A DNA stretch of 64,000 nucleotides from Arthrobacter sp. SLBN-100 (GTDB lineage Bacteria > Actinomycetota > Actinomycetes > Actinomycetales > Micrococcaceae). The stretch spans positions 2,356,001-2,420,000 of the forward strand of contig NZ_VFMY01000001.1 of NCBI RefSeq assembly GCF_006715305.1, given 5' to 3'. Shown here piece after piece: positions 1-8,921 of the stretch. A program made the translations under genes and the position numbers. Positions within the stretch are counted from its first letter, which is position 1. Every line of letters begins with the position of its first letter. Under the pieces are notes generated by a model. It was not told where the DNA came from. It did not search any database and worked only from the letters and a program-made list of their open reading frames with translations.

Positions 1-256
1 GCAGGCCCACATCGCACACTACGAGGAACAACGCCTCCAAACCCTTCAAATGATCGAGACTCTCGAAGGGCGCACTCATGCCACACTTGCCCGTCGTCTT
101 ACCCGGCACCCCGAAGAGGAACGGGAGCAGATCGTCCGTTTCAAAATATTTGCCTACGAAGGGCAGCTTGCCGAGGCCGAACAGGAAATCGCTTGGGCAA
201 AGCGTGGTCTTCAGCTGCTCGAGGAACTCGAGAATTCAGGGACTGAACCCGTCTAA
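1..256 (+). CDS. PadR-family transcriptional regulator, C-terminal fragment
   Basis: Reading frame 2 is open from the window edge to the stop at 256, giving 84 residues with no start, so the gene begins outside the window. The visible part is charged and helical: an AHIAHYEEQRLQTL segment, then RFKIFAYEGQLAEAEQEI and AWAKRGLQLLEEL. This resembles the C-terminal helical dimerisation domain of PadR/virulence-activator-type regulators, which ends in a helix carrying a G-x-x-x-x-E-A-E-x-x-W-like pattern. The winged-helix DNA-binding part would lie upstream. A MerR-type coiled-coil tail is an alternative. There is no information on targets. Confidence 0.5.
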   Translation, partial: QAHIAHYEEQRLQTLQMIETLEGRTHATLARRLTRHPEEEREQIVRFKIFAYEGQLAEAEQEIAWAKRGLQLLEELENSGTEPV

Positions 257-562
257 GGAACCCTCAACTGCCCGAACGGATGCAGCTTGCTGGCACCAAG
301 CTTTCACTCCCTCTCGACCTCGTTCAGCTCCAGGGTATCGGAACTGAAATCGTCGCGTAGTTTCTCGTCAGCGCCGGCGATAACTCCTGTTGCGCTGCCC
401 ATCGGTGCCAGTCCATACACAGTGATGCTACGTCCCACTCGCGATCAAATGCCGCAGATCGCTCGTCGCTGCCATGAACAACAAAGTCCTCCGGCAGCGC
501 CTCTTCCGTGATGCTTCACGACCGGAACAGAGCGCCGGTGGTGCCAGTGTGCCGATTCCTGC
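257..562. other. Intergenic region without recognisable gene
   Basis: About 300 bases separate the PadR-like fragment from the convergent ABC gene. Short open frames exist here, but none has a good ribosome binding site or a recognisable product. No strong hairpin was found. Confidence 0.5.
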
Positions 563-2581
563 TTACATCTCCGCCACAGGAGCCGCGAACTGCGCCTCAT
601 ACAGCCGCGCGTAGGCCCCGCCGGCGGCCAGCAGCGACGCGTGCGTGCCCTGCTCCACGATCTGGCCGGCCTCCATCACCAGGATGAGGTCGGCGTCCCG
701 GATCGTGGACAGGCGGTGGGCGATCACAAAAGAAGTACGGTCCGACCGCAAAGCACTCATCGCCTTCTGCACCAGCACCTCCGTCCGGGTATCCACGGAA
801 GACGTCGCCTCATCCAGGATCAGCACGGAAGGCCGGGCCAGGAACGCCCGCGCAATCGTCAGCAGCTGCTTCTCCCCCGCGGACACGTTGGCGCCCTCGT
901 CATCCAGCACAGTGTCGTACCCGTCCGGCAGTGACCGCACGAACCGGTCCACGTACGTCGCCCGCGCCGCCTCCAGAATCTCGGATTCAGTAGCCGACGG
1001 CCGCCCGTACGCAATGTTGTCCCGGATGGTCCCGCCGAACAGCCACGTATCCTGCAGCACCATCCCCAGACGCGAGCGCAGCTCGCGCCGCGGCACTGAG
1101 GTGACGTCCACGCCGTCGAGCGTTATCCGCCCCGCGTCCAGCTCGTAGAACCGCATCATCAGGTTCACCAGCGTGGTCTTCCCCGCCCCGGTGGGCCCCA
1201 CAATCGCCACCGTCTGCCCCGGCTCCGCCACCAGGGAAAGCCCGCTAATCAGCGGCTTGTCCGACGAATACGAGAAGGACACATCCTCGAACACCAGTCG
1301 CCCCCCGCCAAAAACAGGAGAAGCAGAAGGAGCAGGCTCCGCAGACTCTTCGTCCTCATCCAACAGCGAGAACACCCGCTCTGCTGACGCCACCCCGGAC
1401 TGCAGCACGTTGGCCATGGACCCCAGCTGCGCCAGCGGCATGGTGAACTGCCGCGCGTACTGGATGAACGCCTGCACGTCGCCCAGCTGCATCGCCCCGG
1501 ACGCCACCTGCAGCCCGCCCACCACCGCGATCCCCACGTACACCAGGTTCCCGATGAACGTCATGGCCGGCATGATCAGCCCTGAAATGAACTGCGCTCC
1601 AAAACTGGCGGAATACAGCTCCGCGTTCTTCTGCCGGAACCGCTCCCCCACCTCCTGCTGCCGGCCGAACACCTTCACCAGCGCATGCCCGGTGTACGTC
1701 TCCTCGATCTGCCCGTTCAGCTCCCCCGTATGCTTCCACTGCGCCACGAACAGCTTCTGCGAGCGCTTGGCAATCAGCGCCGTGATCCCCAGCGTCAGCG
1801 GAATGGTCACCAGCGCGATCAGCGCCAGCGTGGGCGATAGGATCACCATCATCACCAGCACGCCCACCACCGTCAGCACCGACGTGACCGCCTGGCTGAT
1901 GGTCTGCTGCAGGCTCTGGGAGATGTTGTCCACGTCGTTGGTCACCCGGCTGAGCAGCTCACCGCGCTGGATCGAGTCGAAATACCGCAGCGGCAGCCGG
2001 TGGATCTTCGCCTCGATCTCCTCCCGCAGCCCGAACACCGTCCGCTGCACCACCCCGTTCAGCACATACGCCTGCACCCACATAAACGCGGACGACAGCA
2101 CATACAGCACCAGTGCCCACATCAGCACCGAGGACAGCGCGGCGAAGTCGATCCCCCGACCCGGCACCAGGTCCATAGCGCTGAGCATGTCCGCGCGCTG
2201 CCCCTCCCCGGACGCCCGCAGCTGCGCGATCACCTGCTCCTTGCTGGCCCCGGGCGGCAGTTCGCGGGAGACGACGCCGGCGAAGATCAGGTTCGTGCCC
2301 TCCCCCAGCAGCCGCGGCCCGATCACGGACAGCGCCACCCCTGCCACCGCCGTCAGAAACACCAGCAGCAGCCAGGCCCGTTCCGGCCGCAGCTTCGCCA
2401 GCAGGCGCTTGGCCGACGGCCAAAAGTTCATCGCCTTCTCCGCGGGGACGTTCATCCCCGCGAACGGGCCGCCGCGCCCCGGTCCGCCTGCGGGACGGGG
2501 AATGCGTACGACGTCGGCGCTTCCGGTTGTGGAGGCTGGCGCGGCTTTGGTGCCGGATGCTGGAGTTGGTTCCGGGCTCAT
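563..2581 (-). CDS. ABC exporter half-transporter, subunit 2 (TMD-NBD)
   Basis: This 672-residue half-exporter has a Pro/Gly-rich cytoplasmic N-terminus (about 1-65), a six-helix ABC type-1 membrane domain (about 70-375) and a nucleotide-binding domain. Walker A is GPTGAGKTT near residue 460. Walker B is [12 protein letters not shown], with the catalytic Glu present. The signature is VSAGEKQ rather than LSGGQ, so it is degenerate. The start overlaps the stop of the upstream half-transporter by 4 nt, so the two are translationally coupled and very probably form a heterodimer. In characterised heterodimeric exporters such as TM287/288, one composite ATP site is degenerate. Here it would combine this signature with the partner's Walker B. 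The substrate is unknown; drugs, lipids or peptides are possible. Confidence 0.9.
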   Translation of the reverse strand: MSPEPTPASGTKAAPASTTGSADVVRIPRPAGGPGRGGPFAGMNVPAEKAMNFWPSAKRLLAKLRPERAWLLLVFLTAVAGVALSVIGPRLLGEGTNLIFAGVVSRELPPGASKEQVIAQLRASGEGQRADMLSAMDLVPGRGIDFAALSSVLMWALVLYVLSSAFMWVQAYVLNGVVQRTVFGLREEIEAKIHRLPLRYFDSIQRGELLSRVTNDVDNISQSLQQTISQAVTSVLTVVGVLVMMVILSPTLALIALVTIPLTLGITALIAKRSQKLFVAQWKHTGELNGQIEETYTGHALVKVFGRQQEVGERFRQKNAELYSASFGAQFISGLIMPAMTFIGNLVYVGIAVVGGLQVASGAMQLGDVQAFIQYARQFTMPLAQLGSMANVLQSGVASAERVFSLLDEDEESAEPAPSASPVFGGGRLVFEDVSFSYSSDKPLISGLSLVAEPGQTVAIVGPTGAGKTTLVNLMMRFYELDAGRITLDGVDVTSVPRRELRSRLGMVLQDTWLFGGTIRDNIAYGRPSATESEILEAARATYVDRFVRSLPDGYDTVLDDEGANVSAGEKQLLTIARAFLARPSVLILDEATSSVDTRTEVLVQKAMSALRSDRTSFVIAHRLSTIRDADLILVMEAGQIVEQGTHASLLAAGGAYARLYEAQFAAPVAEM

Positions 2582-4311
2582 ACCGTTTCCTCCGCCGCCA
2601 GCTGGGACGAGACGATCTCGCGGTACGTCTCCGACGTCTCCAGCAGCTCACTGTGCGTTCCGCGCCCTACGATCCTGCCGTCGTCGAGCACCAATATCTG
2701 GTCCGCATCCATGATGCTGGACACGCGCTGCCCGATGATCACCTGAGTGGCGCCGGCGGTGCTGTTCTTGAGGGCCTGACGGAGCCGGGCGTCGGTGCCG
2801 GTGTCCAGCGAGGAGAAGGAATCGTCAAAAATGTACAGTTCCGGCCGCTTCACCAGCGCCCGGGCGATGGCCAACCGCTGCCGCTGCCCGCCGGAAACGT
2901 TGGTGCCGCCCTGCGAGATGGCGGCATCCAGCCCGCCCTCCATCTCCTCTACAAAACCACGGGCCTGGGCAATCTCCAGCGCGGTCCACAGCTCGTCCTC
3001 GGTGGCGTCCGGCTTGCCGTACTGCAGGTTGCTGCGCACGGTGCCGCTGAACAGGTAGGGCCGCTGCGGGACCAGGCCGATGTGCCCCCAGAGCAGGTCC
3101 GGGTGCAGCTCGCGCACGTCCACGCCGTCGATCCGGACCGAGCCGGTGGTGGCATCGAACAGCCGGGGCATGAGGTTCACCAGGGTGGTCTTTCCGGAGC
3201 CGGTGCTGCCGATGATCGCCGTCGTCTGCCCCGCCCTGGCGGTGAAGCTGATCCCGGTGAGGACGGGCTGGTCGGCACCCGGGTAGGCGAATCCGACGTC
3301 GCGCATTTCCAGCTCTCCGGTGCGCACGCTGGTGCTGACGGGACGCTCCGGCGGCCGGACGCTGGACTCCGTCCCCAGCACCTGCCCAATCCGGTCACCC
3401 GAGACGGCCGCGCGCGGGATCATCACCGCCATGAAGGTTGCCATCATGACGGACATCAGGATCTGCAGCAGGTAGCTCAGGAACGCGATGAGCGTGCCCA
3501 CCTGCATGGAGCCGTCCTGGATGCGGAACGCGCCGAACCAGATCACGGCCACGCTGGAGACGTTCAGCACCAGCATCACGGTGGGAAACGCGAGCGCCAT
3601 CAGCCGGCCGGCGCGGAGGGCGGTGTCCGTGACGTCCTCGTTGGCCTGGCCGAAGCGTCCCGTCTCGATGTCCTCGCGGACGAAGGCGCGGACCACACGG
3701 ATGCCGGTGAGCTGCTCGCGGAGGACGCGGTTCACGGTGTCGATCCGCGTCTGCATCTTGCGGAACAGCGGCACCATCCGGGCGGTGATCAGGCCGACCG
3801 CGATGAGCAGCACCGGGACGGCGACGGCGATCAGCCAGGACAACTGCACGTCCTGCCTGACGGCCATGATCACCCCGCCGATGCTGAGCATGGGGGCGGT
3901 GACCAGCATGGTGGCGGACATCAGGACCAACTGCTGGACCTGCTGGACGTCGTTGGTGGAGCGGGTGATCAGGCTGGGCGCGCCGAATTTGGTGACCTCC
4001 TGCTCCGAGAACTCCCCCACCCTTGTGAAGATGGCGCCGCGGAGGTCACGCCCCACGCCCATCGCCGCCTTCGCCGCGAAGTAGACGGCGATGATGGCGC
4101 ACGCGATCTGCAGCAACGTAATCCCGAGCATCAGGCCGCCGAGGCGGAGGATGACCCCGGTGTCCCCCTTGGCCACGCCCTCATCGATGATGTCCGCGTT
4201 CAGGGTGGGCAGGTACAGGGACGCGATGGATTGCGCCAGCTGGAAAATGACGACGGCGGCGAGCAGCCTGCGGTGCGGCCGCAGGTATTCAACAAGCAGC
4301 TTCCAGAGCAT
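2578..4311 (-). CDS. ABC exporter half-transporter, subunit 1 (TMD-NBD)
   Basis: A 577-residue half-exporter with six predicted membrane helices in the first ~300 residues and a C-terminal ATPase. Walker A is GSTGSGKTT and the signature is a canonical [15 protein letters not shown]. The Walker B segment is [12 protein letters not shown], with Asp where the catalytic Glu normally sits. The non-catalytic Walker B here pairs with the aberrant signature of the downstream subunit, as expected for a heterodimer with one hydrolytic and one structural ATP site. It is the first gene of a two-gene unit whose second gene starts within its stop codon. No regulator is directly adjacent. Confidence 0.9.
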   Translation of the reverse strand: MLWKLLVEYLRPHRRLLAAVVIFQLAQSIASLYLPTLNADIIDEGVAKGDTGVILRLGGLMLGITLLQIACAIIAVYFAAKAAMGVGRDLRGAIFTRVGEFSEQEVTKFGAPSLITRSTNDVQQVQQLVLMSATMLVTAPMLSIGGVIMAVRQDVQLSWLIAVAVPVLLIAVGLITARMVPLFRKMQTRIDTVNRVLREQLTGIRVVRAFVREDIETGRFGQANEDVTDTALRAGRLMALAFPTVMLVLNVSSVAVIWFGAFRIQDGSMQVGTLIAFLSYLLQILMSVMMATFMAVMIPRAAVSGDRIGQVLGTESSVRPPERPVSTSVRTGELEMRDVGFAYPGADQPVLTGISFTARAGQTTAIIGSTGSGKTTLVNLMPRLFDATTGSVRIDGVDVRELHPDLLWGHIGLVPQRPYLFSGTVRSNLQYGKPDATEDELWTALEIAQARGFVEEMEGGLDAAISQGGTNVSGGQRQRLAIARALVKRPELYIFDDSFSSLDTGTDARLRQALKNSTAGATQVIIGQRVSSIMDADQILVLDDGRIVGRGTHSELLETSETYREIVSSQLAAEETV

Positions 4312-4468
4312 GGGGCTCCTGACACATTGTCCACAAGAGGTGATGCGAAGGTCAGTTTACGTCCGGAGGCTGGGTAGATCCTTGCCCGTGGAGGAGAAGT
4401 TGGGCGGGTTCACGGAGGGCGTACTTGCCGGCTCCGGGAGGTCTCGGGCGTAGACCGTGTGCTCGCAC

Positions 4469-4514
4469 CCGCGGGAGGAACGCGTCAGGATTGGGCGGTC
4501 CGCGGGAGGAACGC
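4469..4514. repeat. 15-bp perfect direct repeat flanking the stop of the ROK gene
   Basis: The sequence CCGCGGGAGGAACGC occurs at 4469-4483 and again at 4500-4514. The second copy encodes the last residues of the minus-strand ROK regulator; the first lies just beyond its stop codon. It looks like a small slippage or duplication at the 3' end. Confidence 0.7.
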
Positions 4515-5690
4515 TTGAGGTTCGGCCTTGATTTGTGTCAATGCGGACTCGATGGCGCCTTTGACTACGACCTCGGCCCCGAGCGTGCTGGCAACAAGTT
4601 CCGGGAGCGGCAAGCCGGTATCGGTGGGCAGCAGGCTGCGTGCGTGTTCAAGGACAGGCTCGATGGCCCGTGAGATGCCGCCTGCGATGACTACACGCTC
4701 AATGTCCAGGAGGCTGGAGAGCACAACCGCAATCCGCGCCAGCCGGGCGCCGAGCCGGGAGATTATGTCCTCTGCAAAGGGATCCCCCTCCCGGGCTGCC
4801 TGGAACACGTCCTCCGCGTTGATCTCCCCCTCGGGCATGTGCCGCAGCATGGTTTTTCCCTCGTAGGAATGAATGCGCGAGCGCGCCCACTTCCGGGCAA
4901 GTGCTCCAAACCCATCCGCACCCCCTTCGTCAGGCACGAACTTGCCGCCGCTCAGCGTATCGAGGAATCGCATCTCCCCTGCGCCGCCTCGAGGCCCCCG
5001 CAGCAGGCGCCCATCGACAATCAGGCCCGCACCGAATCGCTCCCCGGTCAACAACGTTGCCTGGTTAGCGGACGGCTCGTGTGCGCGTTCGGCAACAGCG
5101 GCAAGGTTGGCGTCATTCTCGACGACGACCCTGCCGTGAAGGTGTGAAGCAAAGCCGGAATTCATCAAGTGCCAGAATTCTCCTTCAGGAGACATGCCGT
5201 TTGCGTCGATCGGCGCGGGAACGCCGACGACCGTGAGTAGGACGTCATCGAGAGCCCGCCCGACGTCGTCGAGGGTCAGGGCGATCAGCTCACGTGCGCT
5301 GACACCGCGGCCGGCGCGGCCCAATGCGTGTGAGTCAATGCTCTGGCGGCGTGTGCCCAGCTCACGGCCGCGCAAATCCGCGACAATGACTGTGAAGTAG
5401 GTCTCCCCCGCATCCAGCCCAACAACAACACCGGCAGCTTCGCGCAATTGGTAGCGGCGGGCTGGGCGCCCCTTGTTCGTGCGGCCTGCGGCCTGACCGT
5501 CATCCACTTCCTCCAGCCATCCGGCTTCGACCAGACCATCGCAAACGCCGAGCACCGTGGCGCGCGTCAGCCCAGTCACGGCCATGGCCTCTCCAGCCGT
5601 GAACACTTGCTCCTGAAGACCGAAGCGCAACAATGCATCGGAGTTGATCTGCCGCAACAGCTGCGTTGACCTCGCCGTGGTCTCATTCAT
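4485..5690 (-). CDS. ROK-family transcriptional regulator
   Basis: This 401-residue protein has an N-terminal helix-turn-helix (about residues 22-75, including AGEAMAVTGLTRATVLGVCD) followed by a ROK sugar-kinase-like domain. The ATPase-fold signatures VVGLDAGETYFTVIVADL and VVENDANLAAVAERA are visible. The family's zinc motif (Gx-C-x-C-G-x-x-G-C) that should follow GGAGEMRFL is missing; the segment reads LSGGKFVPDEGG, with no cysteines. It is divergent from the sugar ABC transporter operon starting at 5780 and separated from it by 89 bp, so it probably represses that operon and itself, with an isomalto-oligosaccharide or glucose as likely inducer. Function is inferred from family and position. 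Confidence 0.85.
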   Translation of the reverse strand: MNETTARSTQLLRQINSDALLRFGLQEQVFTAGEAMAVTGLTRATVLGVCDGLVEAGWLEEVDDGQAAGRTNKGRPARRYQLREAAGVVVGLDAGETYFTVIVADLRGRELGTRRQSIDSHALGRAGRGVSARELIALTLDDVGRALDDVLLTVVGVPAPIDANGMSPEGEFWHLMNSGFASHLHGRVVVENDANLAAVAERAHEPSANQATLLTGERFGAGLIVDGRLLRGPRGGAGEMRFLDTLSGGKFVPDEGGADGFGALARKWARSRIHSYEGKTMLRHMPEGEINAEDVFQAAREGDPFAEDIISRLGARLARIAVVLSSLLDIERVVIAGGISRAIEPVLEHARSLLPTDTGLPLPELVASTLGAEVVVKGAIESALTQIKAEPQAFLPRTAQS

Positions 5691-5728
5691 CCCTTGACGA
5701 TATCGCCTCTATCCCTCATCCTCGTATA

Positions 5729-5747
5729 GGACCTAAATATAAGATCC
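5729..5747. promoter_or_regulatory. Candidate ROK operator between divergent genes
   Basis: Within the AT-rich 89-bp intergenic region, GGACCT at 5729-5734 and AGATCC at 5742-5747 form an imperfect inverted repeat (5 of 6 pairs) around an AAATATA centre. Flanking TATA-rich DNA at 5725-5755 would also hold promoter elements. The position suits a shared operator for the ROK gene and the ABC operon. Confidence 0.35.
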
Positions 5748-5779
5748 ATATAAATACCATGTGAGACCCCTAGGAGCCG

Positions 5780-7057
5780 ATGTTGCCACCTTTGACGTCC
5801 ATAGGGACGCGAGTCTCCCGACGCACTTTCCTTGCCGCTGCCGGGGGCGCCCTGGCCGCCTTCGGCCTGGCAGGGTGCGCCCCGGGAGGCACACGTCCCA
5901 CCGTCACGTTCCACCAGTCAAAACCGGAGGCCGTGCCGTACTTCCGCGACCTGGCGGCGAAATTTACCGCGTCGCAGGACCGCGTGCGCGTTCTGCACGA
6001 TATGGCGACAAATCTCTCCGCCAGCTTTGTGCGCAGCAGCCCGCCGGATCTCGGTTGCCTCAACTACAACCTTGAGATGGCGCGGTTCATGGAGCGCGGG
6101 GCACTCTCGGACCTTTCCGATCTCCCGGCAGCGGCTTCCATCCGCGACGACGTTCTGGACCTCACGAACTGGTACCCCACCTACCCGGGCCGTACGAGCG
6201 TCATCCCCTACTCGGTCATGGCCGCCTCGGTCATCTACAACCGCCGCATCTTCGAGCAGAACGGGCTGGCCGTCCCGACAACTTGGGACGGACTGATCGA
6301 GGTATGTGAGGTACTCAAAGCAGCCGGCATCACTCCGATCTACGGCACCTTCCGTGACCCTTGGACGGTCGCGCAGGGCCTGTTCGATTACACGGTGGGC
6401 GGCATGGTAAACGTGCGCGACTTCTACAAGACAATGCATGAGATTGGCGAGAACGTCGGACCGGATTCCGAAGTGTCGTTCCAGAAAACGATGCTTGAGC
6501 CCGTGCAGCGCATGGTCCAGCTGACGAAGTACATCAACCCTGATGCATCCAGCCGCGGCTATGGGGACGGCAACACTGCCATGGCCCAGGGCCAGGCGGC
6601 AATGTACTTCCAGGGTCCGTGGGCCTTCGGAGAGATTGAGAAGGCCGGCACCGATGTGGATCTTGGCACCTTCCCGCTGCCAATGACCAGCGACCCCGCC
6701 GATCTGAAAGTCCGCGTCAACATCGACCTTTCGCTCTGGGTTCCCGAAGCCGCCAACGCCCAGGAGGGTGCCCGCGACTTCCTTCAGTACCTCATGCAGC
6801 CGGAGATCCAAAACTCCTACAACGCCGAATTCCTGGGCTTCGGCACGAGCAAGGACGCACCAGCGGTGACTGACCCCCGAATCGTTGAGATGCAGAAGTA
6901 CTACGACGAGGGCCGCTTCTACATGGGTGCCTCACAGTTCATTCCGAACTCTATTCCCGCCGCCAACTACCTCCAGTCGATCATGGGTGGCGCCGACGCC
7001 GAGAGCACGTTGCGCCGAATGGACGCCGACTGGGCGCGCCTGGCCTTCCGCGCGTGA
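5780..7057 (+). CDS. ABC sugar transporter, solute-binding lipoprotein
   Basis: A 425-residue extracellular substrate-binding protein of the sugar ABC (MalE/UgpB-like) family. The N-terminus has a twin-arginine SRRTFLAAAGGALAAFGLAGC segment, combining an RR motif with a lipobox (LAGC, Cys at about residue 33). It should be exported, lipidated and anchored outside the membrane. Typical binding-protein motifs follow, including VIYNRRIFEQNGL and PTTWDGLIEVCEVLKAAG in the first lobe and QGQAAMYFQGPWAFGEI later. It leads an operon with two permeases and a GH13 glucosidase, so the ligand is probably an alpha-gluco-oligosaccharide. An AGGAG lies only 3 nt before the ATG, an unusually short spacing. 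No ATPase gene is present, so a shared MsiK-type ATPase is expected elsewhere. Confidence 0.9.
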   Translation: MLPPLTSIGTRVSRRTFLAAAGGALAAFGLAGCAPGGTRPTVTFHQSKPEAVPYFRDLAAKFTASQDRVRVLHDMATNLSASFVRSSPPDLGCLNYNLEMARFMERGALSDLSDLPAAASIRDDVLDLTNWYPTYPGRTSVIPYSVMAASVIYNRRIFEQNGLAVPTTWDGLIEVCEVLKAAGITPIYGTFRDPWTVAQGLFDYTVGGMVNVRDFYKTMHEIGENVGPDSEVSFQKTMLEPVQRMVQLTKYINPDASSRGYGDGNTAMAQGQAAMYFQGPWAFGEIEKAGTDVDLGTFPLPMTSDPADLKVRVNIDLSLWVPEAANAQEGARDFLQYLMQPEIQNSYNAEFLGFGTSKDAPAVTDPRIVEMQKYYDEGRFYMGASQFIPNSIPAANYLQSIMGGADAESTLRRMDADWARLAFRA

Positions 7058-7095
7058 TCACACTTCCGTTCTAATGCACGAAACGAGGACCCTTC

Positions 7096-8034
7096 ATGTC
7101 ATCGACGACTAAGCCTTCCACTGGAGCGGTGGTGACGGCCCCGGCAGCGACCAAAACGACAAGTGCGCGCAAGAGCCGTCTCGATCCGCTCTACTACTTT
7201 TTCCTGTTCCCTGCGCTGGCGATTTTCACCCTCGCCGTCACGCTGCCGGCCGTACTCGGATTCGTCTACAGCTTCACGAACTCCGTTGGCTTCGGTGAGT
7301 TCGACTTCATAGGTATTCGAAACTTTATCGCTGTCTTCCAGGATGAGGGGGTCCTCAGCGCCTACGGCTTCACGCTCGCCTTTGCGCTCGTGACCGTCAT
7401 CGTCGTCAACGCCGTGGCCTTCCTTCTGGCTCTGGGACTCACGTCCCGTGTCCGCTTCCGTGCCGCACTGCGCACGGTATTCGTGATCCCCATGGTGATC
7501 TCGGGCATCGTCATCGCGTTCGTCTTCCAGTACCTCTTTTCGAACTCGCTGCCACTCGTGGGCCAAGGCATGGGAATCGAACCGCTGGCGACGAGCATCC
7601 TCGCCAACCCCGACCTGGCGTGGCTGGCGATCGTCGTCGTCACGGCATGGCAGTCGATTCCGAGTGCGATGCTGATTTACATCGCAGGGCTCCTCACGGT
7701 TCCCGCCGAGGTTTACGAGGCAAGCTCCATCGACGGGGCAACGCCCTGGCACAACCTGCGGCACATCACCCTGCCGCTCGTCGCCGGTTACGCAGTCATC
7801 AATATGGTCCTTGGCTTCAAAAACTACCTCAACGCCTACGACATCATCGTCGGCCTTACCGACGGCGGCCCGGGCGTCGCCACGCGCAGCGTCGCGATGT
7901 CGATCTTCCGCGGCTTCGAAGGCGGCGACTACGCATACCAGATGGCCAATGCCGTGATCTTCTTCCTCATCAGCATCGTCATCGCACTCATCCAGCTTCG
8001 CTTCACACGTGGCAAAGGAGGGATCGCAGCATGA
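7096..8034 (+). CDS. ABC sugar transporter permease (MalF type)
   Basis: This 312-residue integral membrane protein has about six transmembrane helices, the first near residues 33-57 (YYFFLFPALAIFTLAVTLPA). The binding-protein-dependent permease EAA loop reads EASSIDGATPWHNLRHITLPL, at about residues 210-230. This loop docks on the cytoplasmic ATPase. A GAGGA ribosome binding site lies 6 nt before the ATG. The gene follows the binding-protein gene by 38 nt and overlaps the next permease by 4 nt, so the two permeases form a heterodimeric channel for a sugar, probably isomalto-oligosaccharides given the adjacent alpha-glucosidase. Confidence 0.93.
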   Translation: MSSTTKPSTGAVVTAPAATKTTSARKSRLDPLYYFFLFPALAIFTLAVTLPAVLGFVYSFTNSVGFGEFDFIGIRNFIAVFQDEGVLSAYGFTLAFALVTVIVVNAVAFLLALGLTSRVRFRAALRTVFVIPMVISGIVIAFVFQYLFSNSLPLVGQGMGIEPLATSILANPDLAWLAIVVVTAWQSIPSAMLIYIAGLLTVPAEVYEASSIDGATPWHNLRHITLPLVAGYAVINMVLGFKNYLNAYDIIVGLTDGGPGVATRSVAMSIFRGFEGGDYAYQMANAVIFFLISIVIALIQLRFTRGKGGIAA

Positions 8035-8921
8035 GCAGCGCACCCAGCACCATTCCCGCAGGACCCCCGGCAGCGGGGAAGAAACATCGGGTCCGTGGCC
8101 ACCAGGAGCGCAGCAACTGGCCCGCCACCATCGTCCTGATCGTCTGCACGCTCAGCGTGCTCGTCCCGCTCTACGTCACCATCAGCATGGCGTTCAAAAC
8201 CACCGGCCAGGCCGTGGACGGCAACGCCTTCTCGCTGCCGAGCCCGCTGACCTTCGATAGTTTCGTCCAGGCGTGGACGCTCACGAACTTCCCCCGCGGC
8301 TTCGCGATCTCCGTGTTCGTGTCCGTGACCGCGGTGGCGGGGGAAATCATCGTGTCGGCGCTGGCAGCCTACGCGATCGTCCGCAACTGGGACCGCCGTC
8401 TCTTCCGCTGGTCCTTCTTCTACCTGCTCGCGGCGATGTTCATCCCGTTCCCCGTGGTGGCGCTACCGCAGATCCAGCTCACCGGCCTCGTCGGACTGGA
8501 CAACCCACTCGGCGTCGCGATCCTGCACATCGTGTTTGCCCTGGCGTTCAACACAATGCTCTTTACCGCATTCCTGCGCTCCATCCCGCTCGAGCTGGAG
8601 GAAAGTATGCGCATCGACGGCGCCGGCACGTGGCAGGTGTTCTGGAGGCTCATCTTCCCCCTGCTCGCACCCATGAGCGCTACCGTAGGCATCTTCGCTT
8701 TCATCGCATCCTGGAACGACTTCATGATGCCGTCACTCATCATCTCCGACCCGGAAATGCAGACGATCCCGGTACTGCAGAAGATCTTCCAGACACAGTT
8801 CAGCAACAGCTACAACGTCGCCTTCGCCTCGTACCTGATGGCCATGGCGCCCGCGATCGTCGTCTACCTGTTTACCCAGCGCTGGGTCATGTCCGGCCTG
8901 ACCCAAGGGGCCGTGAAGTGA
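8031..8921 (+). CDS. ABC sugar transporter permease (MalG type)
   Basis: A 296-residue permease. The chosen ATG at 8031 overlaps the stop of the previous permease (ATGA) and follows AAAGGAGG at 8014-8021. The frame is open further upstream, but that part only shadows the previous gene. It has about six membrane helices and a MalG-type EAA loop (EESMRIDGAGTWQVFWRLIFP) near residue 190. The C-terminus ends in FTQRWVMSGLTQGAVK, a form typical of MalG/LacG permeases. It partners the MalF-type protein and is coupled to the downstream glucosidase gene through a GTGA overlap. Confidence 0.93.
   Translation: MSSAPSTIPAGPPAAGKKHRVRGHQERSNWPATIVLIVCTLSVLVPLYVTISMAFKTTGQAVDGNAFSLPSPLTFDSFVQAWTLTNFPRGFAISVFVSVTAVAGEIIVSALAAYAIVRNWDRRLFRWSFFYLLAAMFIPFPVVALPQIQLTGLVGLDNPLGVAILHIVFALAFNTMLFTAFLRSIPLELEESMRIDGAGTWQVFWRLIFPLLAPMSATVGIFAFIASWNDFMMPSLIISDPEMQTIPVLQKIFQTQFSNSYNVAFASYLMAMAPAIVVYLFTQRWVMSGLTQGAVK

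Noticed and set aside
1173..2714. Long plus-strand open frame antisense to the ABC exporter gene
   Set aside because: Its composition (Ser/Thr/Pro/Arg-rich, no domain) is the usual shadow of a GC-rich gene, while the minus strand encodes clear ABC motifs.
2527..4377. 616-codon plus-strand frame antisense to the second ABC gene
   Set aside because: Rich in His, Gln, Gly and Asp without any motif; it is a codon-complement shadow of the exporter gene.
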